This document shows positions 13,093 to 22,892 of a DNA stretch of 64,000 nt, piece after piece; the first letter of the stretch is position 1, and each line of letters starts with the position of its first letter. The position numbers were made by a program, and so were the translations under genes. The DNA lies in NCBI RefSeq assembly GCF_017654505.1, contig NC_054540.1, positions 39,444,468 through 39,508,467 of the forward strand. Direction: 5' to 3'. Source of the stretch: Polyodon spathula. Its lineage: Eukaryota; Chordata; Actinopteri; Acipenseriformes; Polyodontidae. The notes beneath the pieces were generated by a model. It was not told the DNA's origin, did no database searches, and saw only the letters and a program-made list of their open reading frames with translations.

Positions 13093-13512
13093 TGTGGCAG
13101 AGCAAAGCTCTGCCCTTTTAAATTGGCAGGGATGGGGTTAACTTCCCCTGCCTGCCTGGGTTTATTATGTTCAGGTGGCTGGGGTTGATTAGTTGATTAG
13201 GTTGATTAACGATCAATCAGCGCCCAGCCACCTGATATAAAAGGAGGCCTCTGCTTCTCATTTGGGGAGAGGGAGCTGAGGAAGCAGGTTGTTTTTTTTT
13301 TGGTTGTTTGGAGAGCTTGAATCCAGTGAAGGCATTGCCCAGCCTGGAGATTGTTATTTTTGTAAATTTTGCTTTTTGTCTTTCTTTGTGTTTAAATTGT
13401 TTTGTTTTGGCCCTTGTGCCCTTTCATTTTTGTGTTTATTTATAATAAAATAGTTATTTTTTTTGAACTGCAGTCTGTCTCTGGGCCTCTATCCACTCGC
13501 CAGCCTGCCACA
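13093..13512 (+). repeat. LTR-A (complete) of the chimera
   Basis: 420 bp, starts TGTGGCAG and ends CTGCCACA. It has a TATA box TATAAAA at 13236-13242 and a poly(A) signal AATAAA at 13444-13449, the layout of a Pol II LTR (U3-R-U5). It is almost identical to the LTRs at 59377, 61226 and 63030. It lies directly upstream of an open CR1 reverse-transcriptase frame and could act as its promoter. Confidence 0.93.
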
Positions 13513-13514
13513 TT

Positions 13515-13532
13515 TGGTGTCAGAAGTGGGAT
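13515..13532 (+). other. Primer-binding site (tRNA-Leu)
   Basis: TGGTGTCAGAAGTGGGAT lies two bases after the LTR end and is an exact 18-nt complement to the CCA-tailed 3' end of vertebrate tRNA-Leu (ending CCACTTCTGACACCA) as I recall it. It would prime minus-strand DNA synthesis. Confidence 0.85.
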
Positions 13533-13581
13533 AGCGCCACCTAGAGGCCCAGATGAGATCCTCCCAGTAGTACTCAAAGAA

Positions 13582-14994
13582 ATGAAAGAAGTAATTTACA
13601 AACCGCTAACCAAGATCATGCAGCAGTCTCTTGACACAGGGGTGGTACCGACAGACTGGAAAATTGCAAACGTAATACCGATCCACAAAAAGGGAAACAA
13701 AACTGAACCAGGTAACTACAGACCAGTAAGCCTGACTTCTATTATATGCAAACTTATGGAAACTATAATAAGAGCCAAAATGGAAAATTACCTATATGGT
13801 AACAGGGTACTGGGAGACAGTCAACATGGTTTTAGGAAAGGGAGATCGTGCCTAACTAACTTGCTTGATTTTTTTGAGGATGCAACATCGATAATGGATA
13901 ATTGCAAAGCATATGACATGGTTTATTTAGATTTCCAGAAAGCTTTTGACAAAGTCCCGCACAAAAGATTAATTCTCAAACTGAACGCAGTTGGGATTCA
14001 GGGAAACACATGTACATGGATTAGGGAGTGGTTAACTTGTAGAAAACAGAAAGTACTGATTAGAGGAAAAACCTCAGAATGGAGTGTGGTAACCAGCGGT
14101 GTACCACAGGGATCAGTATTAGGTCCTCTGCTATTCCTAATCTACATTAATGATTTAGATTCTGGTATAGTAAGCAAACTTGTTAAATTTGCAGACGACA
14201 CAAAAGTAGGAGGAGTGGCAAACACTGTTGCAGCAGCAAAGGTCATTCAAAATGATCTAGACAAGATTCAGAACTGGGCAGACACATGGCAAATGACATT
14301 TAATAGAGAAAAGTGTAAGGTACTGCACGCAGGAAATAAAAATGTACATTATAAATATCATATGGGAGATATTGAAATTGGAGAAGGAATCTATGAAAAA
14401 GACCTAGGAGTTTTTGTTGACTCAGAAATGTCTTCATCTAGGCAATGTGGGGAAGCTATAAAAAAGGCTAACAAGATACTCGGATACATTGTGAAAAGTG
14501 TTGAATTTAAATCAAGGGAAGTAATGTTAAAACTGTACAATGCACTTGTAAGACCTCATCTTGAATATTGTGTTCAGTTCTGGTCACCTCGCTATAAAAA
14601 AGATATTGCTGCTCTAGAAAGAGTGCAAAGAAGAGCGACCAGAATTATTCCGGGCTTAAAAGGCATGTCATATGCAGACAGGCTAAAAGAATTGAATCTG
14701 TTCAGTCTTGAACAAAGAAGACTACGTGGCGACCTAATTCAAGCATTCAAAATTCTAAAAGGTATTGACAGTGTGGACGCAAGGGACTTTTTCAGCCTGA
14801 AAAAAGAAACAAGGACCAGGGGTCACAAATGGAGTTTAGAAAAAGGGGCATTCAGAACAGAAAATAGGAGACACTTTTTTACACAGAGAATTGTGAGGGT
14901 CTGGAATCAACTCCCCAGTAATGTTGTTGAAGCTGACACCCTGGGATCCTTCAAGAAGCTGCTTGATGAGATTTTGGGATCAATAAGCTACTAA
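13582..14994 (+). CDS. CR1-like reverse transcriptase, open frame lacking endonuclease
   Basis: The first ATG in the frame is at 13582, and the frame is open to TAA at 14992-14994 (471 codons). The same frame is open without ATG from about 13402 inside the LTR, across the LTR/CR1 join. All RT blocks are present: NYRPVSL, QKAFDKVPH, GVPQGSVLGPLLF, catalytic FADDT (near 14190), then the thumb and the C-terminal region of CR1 ORF2. The N-terminal endonuclease and ORF1 are absent, so it cannot retrotranspose alone. Unlike copy 1, it has TGG where copy 1 has a stop and no frameshifts. An LTR with TATA and poly(A) signals lies 70 bp upstream. Expression is possible but not shown. Confidence 0.85.
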   Translation: MKEVIYKPLTKIMQQSLDTGVVPTDWKIANVIPIHKKGNKTEPGNYRPVSLTSIICKLMETIIRAKMENYLYGNRVLGDSQHGFRKGRSCLTNLLDFFEDATSIMDNCKAYDMVYLDFQKAFDKVPHKRLILKLNAVGIQGNTCTWIREWLTCRKQKVLIRGKTSEWSVVTSGVPQGSVLGPLLFLIYINDLDSGIVSKLVKFADDTKVGGVANTVAAAKVIQNDLDKIQNWADTWQMTFNREKCKVLHAGNKNVHYKYHMGDIEIGEGIYEKDLGVFVDSEMSSSRQCGEAIKKANKILGYIVKSVEFKSREVMLKLYNALVRPHLEYCVQFWSPRYKKDIAALERVQRRATRIIPGLKGMSYADRLKELNLFSLEQRRLRGDLIQAFKILKGIDSVDARDFFSLKKETRTRGHKWSLEKGAFRTENRRHFFTQRIVRVWNQLPSNVVEADTLGSFKKLLDEILGSISY

Positions 14995-15065
14995 CAACCA
15001 AACGAGCAAGATGGGCCGAATGGCCTCCTCTCGTTTGTAAACTTTCTTATGTTCTTATGTTCTTA

Positions 15066-15146
15066 TGAACATAATAAACCCAGGCAGGCAGGGGAAGTTA
15101 ACCCCATCCCTGCCAATTTAAAAGGGCAGAGCTTTGCTCTGCCACA
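15066..15146 (-). repeat. First 81 bp of LTR-A, inverted, forming the right end of the chimera
   Basis: The reverse complement of the LTR-A start (TGTGGCAGAGC... to ...TTATTATGTTCA). It is joined to the CR1 tail TTATGTTCTTATG. LTR-A itself contains TTATGTTC, the same octamer as the CR1 tail, so the join lies at shared sequence and creates a small foldback (TTATGTTC / TTAT / GAACATAA). Confidence 0.9.
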
Positions 15147-15350
15147 GTCCCATTAACGAATATAAACCTCCTCTCTCTATAATTAAACTGTAAGTGGAGG
15201 GAGAATGGGATTGATCTATGAATTAATATTGCCACCCCAAGTCTTCTACCCAAGTGATGGGGGGAAAAGAACACTTGGTTGGCCCAAGACTTGGATAATT
15301 TACTATGCTCTGCATCAGATAGATTTATTGCATAAAGGCCACTTTACAGT

Positions 15351-16483
15351 GAATTGGAGTCTACTGTGGTACTGTGGTAGCACACTCTCTGATTTGTAAA
15401 TGTAATGAGTTCATTCACCTGCAAAGTAAACATCAATCAAGCATTTTTATATACACAATACACATAAATGCATTATGTTATTTATTCTACTCACCCATTT
15501 GAACATCATGAGTAAGCCCAGTTTGTAAGATTTTGAGTGTCACCGGAATGGATGTTTTTCATTATGACATTTTTTTTGTAAGAATAATAATTCATTCTAA
15601 ATACGCTCCTAAAATGTTGATTGTAGCCTACTATGATTTCTCAGTAAATGAACAGTTTCTGTACAATTACCAACATCGACATTCAGCAAACTGGACAGCT
15701 GGATAAACACTGCCAGAAATTACAGTTAACAGAACTGTTTGTACCGCCTCAGCTAGCTTATGATTGGACTGCAGATTGGTTTATCGTATCACCGGTCTGC
15801 TTTAGAAAAATGTTAGCATGCCTTTCATAGCAAGAGTGCCCTGATGGTGACTGGCTCTCCGAACTGCAGCTGCCCACCCCTACACCCGTAATATGCAGCA
15901 ACCTATGGAATAGCCAAATAAAGCAATGGGCCACAAGATGGGTGTATGACGTATTTATACAATTAATTTACAGATGTGTGACAACACAGAGCAAAGATAA
16001 CAGGCAGGAACCCCTCTCCTCTTCATCCTTCTCTCAATCTTCATACTGCTTCAACCTAGGTCAAGGCATTGAAGGAACTACCCCTCCCCCCCGACCACCA
16101 CTTTGTATAGGTACCCAACTCCAGAGTGGACTGTTACTCTGACACTATTTGAGCCAGCGGTGCGCAGTTATTGGAACTATCTCATTGCAATTATCGCGCA
16201 GATATTGGTATATTCAGACAAATTAGGGCTTTCGCCCAATTCAAATTTGATTGTGCTATGTGCATATTGAATGTTCATCTTGACTATATTTGCATCAAAT
16301 GTTTCTGATTACCGATGTATTACCATATGCTAATAGGACTGTATTAAAGGAACAGAACAGACACAACAAGGAAGGCAATGTGCTGGACGGAGGTAAGTGC
16401 ATGTTTCCACACTTGTTTATAGTGTATTCCCATGCCCAAAAGACATCACTATCATATAAACATGTTATTAGGCCTATATATCG
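15351..16483. other. No recognised gene
   Basis: Short frames only. No conserved domains or clear repeats seen apart from a C-rich tract near 16081-16100. Confidence 0.45.
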
Positions 16484-16650
16484 GGAGTGGTGGGCTACCC
16501 AGCTGGGCCCCAACTTGATCGGAGAGGCCCAGGCAGCCTACCAAGCCCAGACACACACCATCAAGCCCTGGTGTACGACCAGGTGAAGCAGGCCATTCTC
16601 CAGTGGCTCGATATCACTGAAGAGGCGCACAGCTGCCGGTTCCGAGAATA
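16484..16650 (+). pseudogene. Gmr1-like gag fragment
   Basis: The stretch REWWATQLGPNLIGEAQAAY and the following bases match the gag of the element at 18086 (same words at 18328-18460). It is SCAN-like Gag (capsid) sequence. Only about 165 bp survive, without LTR or flanking domains, so it is an old fragment of a sister copy. Confidence 0.75.
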
Positions 16651-17644
16651 AAAAAAAAGGAAGATATGGTATAATCGGCAACCAGTTTGGGGTAATACAA
16701 GTACTAATATATTTGTGCACAGTTTTTACAAAGGCTTTGTTGAGCACACAAGCCGTTGTCTTATATATTATAGATTATAAAACGATGACTCGTTTGTCTA
16801 GAAAAAAACTGGTTTTCTGAATAAGGTGTCTAGAAGGGCTAGTATTCCAATAGTATCATAATACTAAGTGGGTATTCGGTATCACGTTTTTGGAATACTG
16901 GTATACAGAATACAGATGTATTCATTCGGAATACCCTGTTTACATGGCATGGAATAGCTATTCAAATTTCCCACTATTCCAAATCCAAGTGGAATCCTAC
17001 CTGCATGTAAACGCATTGACTGATGATTAAAATAGAGCAGTGTAGCTTACTTACCAAGGAGGAATGCATTCGGGATGTGTCCAGACTCAAATGCACTTCA
17101 GAGTTTGGATTGATGCCAGAGTACGCATCGTAAGACGACCTGTTGCATCACAGACAACCCGCATATTGAAGGAGCAGTAGCCCTTGCGGTTCATAAAGGC
17201 TGCTGCTTCCACCCCTGCAGCCCTGTATCACCTGCTACCTTCTGGAAGGTCCCAGTAGCCAGGATACACATACAGACAGACAAGACATGACTTATTCTGC
17301 TTGTCACAAACCTGGTTTTGTGCTTGGTACATACCTTCAAATATACTAGGATCACGCATATTGTAGGCCACTCCCCCCAAATTGCGTGATGCATACATTT
17401 TATTTCTGCACATCGCAGAATGGATTGTGACTCGTAAAAGGACATTTCGAATATGGCAATTTGCATACCTCTCTGCAGGGTGCACAAACCTTTTGAAGAT
17501 TGGGTCCTATATGCCTCCACTGTTGGGCATAGGAAATCAAATAATAAAACCCAACATAAATATTTTCACATGAGATACATCCAAAAGTCATTCTATTGTG
17601 TTCTAATTGTGCATTAGATACAACCCCTAACTTCAAAATCATAC
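16651..17644. other. Non-coding; contains a palindrome-rich DNA-transposon-like patch (16830-17015)
   Basis: GTTTACATG (16938-16946) and CATGTAAAC (17004-17012) are exact inverted copies, and between about 16835 and 16990 there are many GAATA/TATTC words. This is the style of a small non-autonomous DNA transposon. The remainder has no recognised content. Confidence 0.45.
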
Positions 17645-18059
17645 TGTGATAAAGAGAGAAAGGATTGATGTTGTAAATCTCCCTCCAGATTAGAAAGGGC
17701 GCTCTGTAAGGATGGTGCTACGCTGCCTCATAGATGGAACCCTTGACGGTAGGTGGAAACCGGAAGGTGACCATATTAGGGGGAGTGAGTAGTTCCACGT
17801 CTTTTCACCACACTTTCCCAGAGTCAAGCACGCACACTTTCGTGCACGGAAGACGCAAGATGGATTAAGTCCTTTGGATTGGGACTGGCATTATTATGAT
17901 TATTATTATTTTTAGGTTTGCAAGCCCACCGTGTACCCCCCAATACCATTGCTGGTAAAGGGGTGGATTGTTTCTTTATTTGTGTTTAAAAGTCTTTTTG
18001 GGAAATGTACTGTGTGGACAGTCACTTTTATTGCACCGCACCACTTGCACCTGATGACA
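17645..18059 (+). repeat. 5' LTR of Gmr1-like element (shortened)
   Basis: TGTGATAAAG... to ...GATGACA, 415 bp. Compared with the 3' LTR (710 bp) it lacks about 295 bp in the middle. In the long copy the missing part lies between two CACG words, so deletion between 4-bp repeats is likely. Point differences elsewhere show that the insertion is old. Confidence 0.88.
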
Positions 18060-18061
18060 TT

Positions 18062-18080
18062 TGGTGTCCAGAAGTGGGGA
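18062..18080 (+). other. Primer-binding site, tRNA-Leu-like
   Basis: TGGTGTCCAGAAGTGGGG lies two bases after the LTR end. It is the tRNA-Leu complement seen in LTR-A with one extra C. The priming tRNA is inferred. Confidence 0.6.
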
Positions 18081-18085
18081 CAGGG

Positions 18086-18965
18086 ATGGACCCAACTGCG
18101 TTTGCAGCGCTGTTGGAGGTGCAGGAGCAGAGGCACCATGAATCTTTGACAGTCATGATGGAGAGGATGCATGATATGTTCCTGGAGGCCAATCAGGGGA
18201 GGGAATCAGCGGCTAAACCAGCAGTGCAACTACCAAGGACGAGAGTAGTAAAGATGTCGCTGGAGGATGAACCCGAGGCTTACTTGATTGCATTCGAGAG
18301 ACAGGCAACAGCAGCACAGTGGCTTCGGGAGTGGTGGGCTACCCAGCTGGGCCCCAACTTGATCGGAGAGGTCTAGGCAGCCTATCAAGCCCTGACACAC
18401 AAGCAAGCCTTGGTGTATGAACATGTGAAGCAGACCAAGTCCAGCGGCTCGATATCACAGAAGAATACCAGCGACCCCCAGCACTGTGACCCCATGTGGT
18501 GGCGCAACAGCTGGCGGATCATGTTACCTGGTGGCTCTTCCCCAGCACCAACGACTCTGAGAAGATCATGGAACTAATTGCTATTGAGAAATGCGTGAAG
18601 GTGCTGGGGTCGGACACCTGGAACTGGGTCACCGACATCAACCCACCACGCTGGAGGCAGCAGTTTGATTGACTGAGGGATACGAGGATGCAGCTCCTTT
18701 GTTCGTCACCGCCGCTCCTCTCTCCAACCGAACCAGATGATGGGCCGAGGACAGGACCCCCACAGCACTTCACCCTCACCACCCATGGATCACTGCTCTT
18801 CGGCATCCCATGGATGGCCTTCCTCCACATCAATGGAGGGCAAGTTCAACCCCCAGCAGGGTGAGAGCCAAACAGGCAGAGAAACATACAGGCTCTGTGG
18901 GCGTCCTTTCACCCCACCTATTACCGGTGCCATGAGGTCGGCCACCTCACCCGGAATTGTCCGGT
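18086..18965 (+). pseudogene. Gmr1-like gag (SCAN-like capsid + zinc knuckle)
   Basis: ATG at 18086, six bases after the PBS. The N-terminal helix region (residues 1-60) is followed by EDEPEAYLIAFERQAT and WATQLGPNLIGE, typical of SCAN-related Gmr1 Gag. A TAG at about 18374 ends the frame, but gag sequence continues (ELIAIEKCVKVLGSDTW near 18570). A nucleocapsid knuckle reads YYRCHEVGHLTRNC near 18918-18960, with the first Cys changed to Tyr. The product would form the particle and bind RNA; this copy cannot. Confidence 0.78.
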
Positions 18966-19029
18966 GGTGATGGAATGTGGTGCGGCCTCCCACTACATAC
19001 TAACAGCACCAGGTAAGTCGAGGGGTAAT

Positions 19030-19140
19030 GATTGGGAGGGGCCTTGCATTGTTGATGTACGGGTTGGTGATGTGAACACCCACGCATTAGTGGACTCAGG
19101 ATGTGGGGAGACTTTAAAGGTCTGTTGATGGGGGTACCTT
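19030..19140 (+). pseudogene. Retroviral-type aspartic protease fragment
   Basis: The frame reads CIVDVRVGDVNTHALVDSGC, with the active-site DSG at 19093-19101. The rest of the fold is lost or frameshifted. It sits between gag and the integrase remnant, as expected. Confidence 0.65.
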
Positions 19141-19399
19141 GGTGGTCATGCGGGGTAGTGGTCATCATGGGGATAACAAGGACTACTTCTTCACTAAATT
19201 AGATATGACTATTGGATGTCACATCCGTCACGTAATCATGGCAGTGGCTGTAAAGTTGTCATATGACCATGGGAGCAGTGGGAGAAGCTATTGGAAAAAT
19301 CTTCCTGCTCAGGCTGATTTGTCCCCCCCCAAAAAAAAAAAAAAAAAAGAGAGTGCAGGGTTGAAAAATGGAAAGGAATGTCAATGAGACAAGGCTGGG

Positions 19400-20030
19400 G
19401 TTTGTTGGAGGAAACTTCAAAGTCTGTTAAATGCAGGGGAAAGGGGATTGGGACTCAGTGTGACCTGCGGGGGTGGTTTACTGAGGCCCCCAGTGCTGAA
19501 GCTATTGTAGCTCTGCTCGATATCCCGAAATTCTGGGACTGAGATGTGGACCTAGAGTTGGAACAGAAGAACGACTCTTCACTGGCAAACATCTGGGGGC
19601 AGGTTCCATCTATCGAGGGGAAGAATGTAGAGGATAACCATACGCTTGCATGTCCTCACCACATTATTGTCGGGCACTTACTGTATAGGGTATCCCAAGC
19701 CAAGAGTACAAGCCAGATTGTAACACAATTACTAGTTCCTCTGTCATGAGATCATGCGGTTGGCTCACAACAAAGAAGCACGAATTCAGACTTTTTGGCC
19801 AAGTGATAAAGTACTGTTGCTACTTCCTAAATTTGAGTCTAAGTTGTATGCTAAATGGCAGGGTTCATATGAGGTGATACGAGGAATTGGTAATGTGAAT
19901 TATAAAATTAGACAACCCGATCGCCAAAGTAAGACCAAAATTTATCACATTAATTTGCTAAAACCCTGGAATAAAAGGGAGGCCCTATTTTTAGTATGTG
20001 ACATAGGATTTTTGTCCCACTGTCAATCCA
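19400..20030 (+). pseudogene. Integrase remnant (ends only; catalytic core deleted)
   Basis: 19546-19749 reads as the N-terminal integrase region (HLLYRV...QLLVPLS). The next bases (LAHN) jump straight into the C-terminal domain at about 19770: DKVLLLLPKFESKLYAKWQG, then VNYKIRQPD and IYHINLLKPW. The whole DDE core is missing. A C/A homopolymer run (19322-19348) lies just upstream. It precedes RT, which is the diagnostic order for Gmr1-like elements. Confidence 0.75.
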
Positions 20031-20049
20031 CTAGCTACAACTGACATTC

Positions 20050-21236
20050 TGATGGGGGGACAGTTACTTCCGGATCAGAAATGCGAGCTCTGCCAGTTGG
20101 TGGAAAGGTTTAATGACGTCTTTTCTGACTTGCCCGGCAGAACTAATGTTTTTTCACGTTATTATTACTCTGCCAGGTGTCCGTGTCTGGGAGAGACCAT
20201 ACCACATCCCAGAGAGTCGCAGGGGTCCCATTTGCAAGGAGGTGGAGGATATGCTCAGGCTCGGAGTCACTGAACCTTCCCGGAGTGAGTGGTGCAGTCC
20301 TATCATGATGGTGGGCAAGAAGGATGATTCCACTCTGTGTCGATTTTCGTAAGGCTAATGTCATCTCCAAGTTCGATGCATATCCGATGCCCCGAGTGGA
20401 TGAGCTCCTCGACTGATTGTGTAAGGCACGGTTAATCTTGACTTTGGATCTAACGAAGGGTTACTGACAGATTCAACTCAGAGCTCAAGAGAGAAAACTG
20501 TTTTCTCTACCCCAGATGGCTTGTTCCATTTCTGGACCATGCCCTTCGGGTTGTATGGAGCTCCCGCCACCTTTCAGAAACTAATGAACCAGGTCTTAGC
20601 TCCCCATCATCAATATGCAGCCGCGTACATTGATGACGTGGTGATTTTTAGCTCCACCTGGAAGGAGCATATTATTAGGCTTTCAGCCATCTTACATTCT
20701 ATAAGGGAGGCAGGGCTAACAGCCAAAATGGGCAAGTGTGCATTTGGAAAACATCGCCTGCAAAGTCCAGGCACTGGTGGAGATGGTGATCCCGAGAACC
20801 AAATCACAGATGAGATCACTATTGAGGTTAGCTGCCTATTACCGCCTTTTTATCCCAGAGTATGCCACCATAGTCAAGCCCCTGGTTGATCTCACCCAAA
20901 AGGCTGCTCCAAAATTAGTTAAATGGACAGGGCAGTGTCAGGAGGCATTTGATATGATTAAGAAGCGACTCTGTCAAGTTCCCGCTCTAATTTCACCAGA
21001 TTTCAGCAAAGATTTCATCCTTCAGACCGAAGCCTCCCCCATTGGTCTGGGGGCAGTCCTGTCCCAACAAGTTGACAGGGTAGAATGACCTATCATTTAT
21101 CTGAGCAAAAAAATGGATCCTAGGGAGATTAACTACTACGTCATTGAGAAGGAGTGTTTAGTCATCAAATGGGCTACACACGCTCTTGGCTATTACTTGT
21201 TGGGGCGTTCTTTCTCTCGTCACTGATCATGCTCCT
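20050..21236 (+). pseudogene. Reverse transcriptase and RNase H, Gmr1-like, broken
   Basis: The RT N-terminus (ERFNDVFSDLPG; YHIPESRRGP) starts near 20055; VDFRKANVISKFDAYPMPRVDE lies near 20338 after a frameshift; MPFGLYGAPATFQKLMN is near 20540; the catalytic box YIDDVVIFS is at 20626-20652. The thumb (YRLFIPEYATIVKPL) follows near 20840 and RNase H near 21020 (QTEASPIGLGAVLS, where Asp of the usual TDAS is Glu). At least four stops or shifts. Ends about 200 bp before the 3' LTR. Confidence 0.82.
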
Positions 21237-21436
21237 TTAAGGTGGTTACACACAATGAAGGACAATAGCACCAGGATAAATCAGTGGTATCTGGCACTGC
21301 AACCCTTCCACTGCACTGAAACATCGTGCAGATAAGGCACATACAAAATGCAGATTTCTTTTCAAGGGAGGGGGGACCATTGGGGAATATAGAATTGTCA
21401 GAGTGTTCCTTCGGCATCACTCTAAGGGGTGAGATA

Positions 21437-22146
21437 TGTGATAAAGAGAGAAAGGATTGATGTTGTAAATCTCCCTCCCGATTAGAAAGGGTGCTGTGTA
21501 AGGACGGTGGTACGCTGCCTCCTAGATGGACCACCTTGATGGTAAGTGGAAACCAGAAGGTGACCATATTAGGGGGAGCACGTAGTTGCACGTACCCAGA
21601 ACGACTCCATTGCAATCAGCTGCGGGACGGCCCACTATTGGAGCAACCATGGTGACGGGTTGATTGCAAGGAGGAGGTTGTGGGTACAAAGGGGAAGCAG
21701 CTATGTCAGTATGCCACTTTGCACGGAGAAACATAAACAGGCAGCCAGAGCTTGTGTTGTTTGTTTTTTATTATGTGTGTGTCTGTTCTGTGTTCACAGA
21801 GGAGGATTGAGCACCGCAGAGCTGTCACTGCAAAGCCAACAATCACCCGAGCACTGCCCTGCACAAACCACACGTCTTTTCACCACACTTTCCCGGAGTC
21901 AAGCACACACACTTTCTTGCAAGAGACGGCACTTTCTTTGGATTGGGTCCGGCATTATTATTATTATTTTTGGGCTTGCAAGCCACCCGTGTATCACCCC
22001 TCCACCCCACCTCCACCCCCTCGATACCATTGCTGGTAAAGGGGTGGATTGTTTCTTTATTTTTGTGTTAAAATAAAACACTTTTTGGGAAAAGTACTGT
22101 GTGGATAGTCACTTTTATTGCACTGCGCCACTTGCACCTGACGACA
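21437..22146 (+). repeat. 3' LTR of Gmr1-like element (full length)
   Basis: 710 bp, TGTGATAAAG to GACGACA. It includes the roughly 295-bp block missing from the 5' LTR, an ATT microsatellite near 21955 and a poly(A)-like AATAAAA near 22072. Confidence 0.88.
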
Positions 22147-22159
22147 CATATGTATTACA

Positions 22160-22310
22160 TCAGTGCTGCACAATTCAGTCCTGGAGGGCCAGTGTCCCTG
22201 CAGGTTTTTATTCCAACTGCAGCCTAAGGTACTTTATTGGACCTTATTAGAAACTTAATTGGTCCAATTAACTAATTTAGGGTTTGGTTAGAACAAAAAC
22301 CAGAAGCGTT
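22160..22310. repeat. Short dispersed repeat common in fish genomes
   Basis: CAATTCAGTCCTGGAGGGCC and GTCCCTGCAGGTTTTTATTCC are words I recognise from a widely dispersed, non-coding fish element (class not certain). It starts 15 bp after the 3' LTR. Confidence 0.45.
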
Positions 22311-22858
22311 ACAGACTTTCACCTTGTTGGCCCACAATCTTGTAGGCCTCCCCTGACACAGCGCTTCATAACCCAGCGTGTCTACTAATTGCAAGCAGTC
22401 ATATGTTATTTGCTGTTTATCTTGTGTGTCTAAGGGAATTAGGAGTAGCCAGAGCAACAACTGTAGTGCCCGGGACCTTGGCTGCACGTTGTTTAAAGCA
22501 GCCATAGAGTTTATGTCTAAACCTTAGTTCAGTTCAGAAACCCTGTCCACTTCCCATGTAGGAGGTATCCGTTGCCATGCAACCTGCCCGCCTGTTTACA
22601 ACTCTTACAACATTTGGAAATTATCTGTTCATAACCCCTCAATAGTATTAACAATGTAAACTCTACGCAGAGTAACTAACACCGCTTGATAACCACGTTT
22701 GTATATTTTCATTAGCTTCAACAGCTTCCCGCACAAGATTGACGTCTCATTGAATGTTAACATCATAATTACATTTGAGTGCACTATTGATTCAGCCCGA
22801 ACTATTGGTGAAAACATATATTTTCAGTAATCGAAGTTGTCGATATATATATATATAT

Positions 22859-22892
<34 letters not shown>

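Larger units (their letters stand above)
13088..15151 (+). mobile_element. Chimeric element: LTR-A + PBS + CR1 3' half + inverted LTR-A end, with 5-bp TSD
   Basis: Order: target duplication GTCCC (13088-13092); complete LTR-A (13093-13512); PBS and leader to about 13547; CR1 LINE from its RT domain through its octamer tail (about 13548-15066); the first 81 bp of LTR-A inverted (about 15066-15146); target duplication GTCCC (15147-15151). Removing the block and one GTCCC rejoins the surrounding L1-like endonuclease. The 5-bp duplication equals the size seen for normal LTR-A insertions, so the chimera was probably integrated as one unit by an LTR-type integrase. Both outer ends read TGTGGCAG inward, because LTR-A has perfect 8-bp inverted termini. 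Template switching during reverse transcription is the simplest origin. Confidence 0.85.
9470..15340 (-). pseudogene. L1/Tx1-like ORF2 remnants
   Basis: Endonuclease: the strand opposite 15330-15152 reads to GVAILIHRS and FVNGT, and homology continues at 13087-12850 with VSAPNDDN and GGDFNCVLSS, a normal order for this nuclease fold. RT: SYRPISLLNTDLKI near 11790, QTGFALGHHSTDN near 11690, NAEKAFDRVSW near 11570, GCPLSPLLF near 11410, then after the insertion a catalytic box that reads YANN in place of YADD near 10815. The C-terminal part (9851-9513 and beyond) holds a zinc-finger-like CxxC...HLHMLWTC block. Many stops and shifts make it non-functional; loss of both catalytic Asp residues alone would inactivate it. 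Confidence 0.8.
9301..15350 (-). mobile_element. L1/Tx1-like LINE, decayed, split by two nested insertions
   Basis: Read leftwards, this covers an endonuclease region (about 15330-15152 and 13092-12850), a linker, reverse transcriptase (12205 to about 10600) and a C-terminal CCHC segment (about 9560-9470). A T run at 9301-9316 could be its poly(A) on the minus strand. The 5' end is truncated near 15350. Two elements interrupt it: the LTR/CR1 chimera (13093-15146) and a segment of about 460 bp (10857-11320). Endonuclease and RT homology resume on the other side of each insertion, which fixes the order of events: L1-like first, the others later. Confidence 0.8.
17645..22146 (+). mobile_element. 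Gmr1-like Ty3/gypsy LTR retrotransposon, decayed
   Basis: Two LTRs, a PBS, gag, protease, integrase remnants, reverse transcriptase and RNase H, in that order. Integrase before RT is the Ty1/copia order; among Ty3/gypsy elements it marks the Gmr1-like group of deuterostomes, whose Gag is also the proposed source of the vertebrate SCAN domain. Flanks are CATAC (17640-17644) and CATAT (22147-22151), a 5-bp target duplication with one change. All frames are broken and the integrase core is deleted. Confidence 0.85.

Noticed and set aside
13402..13581. Start of the chimera frame at 13402
   Set aside because: The codon there is TTG, inside the LTR; the first ATG in the frame is at 13582, so the coding region is given from there.
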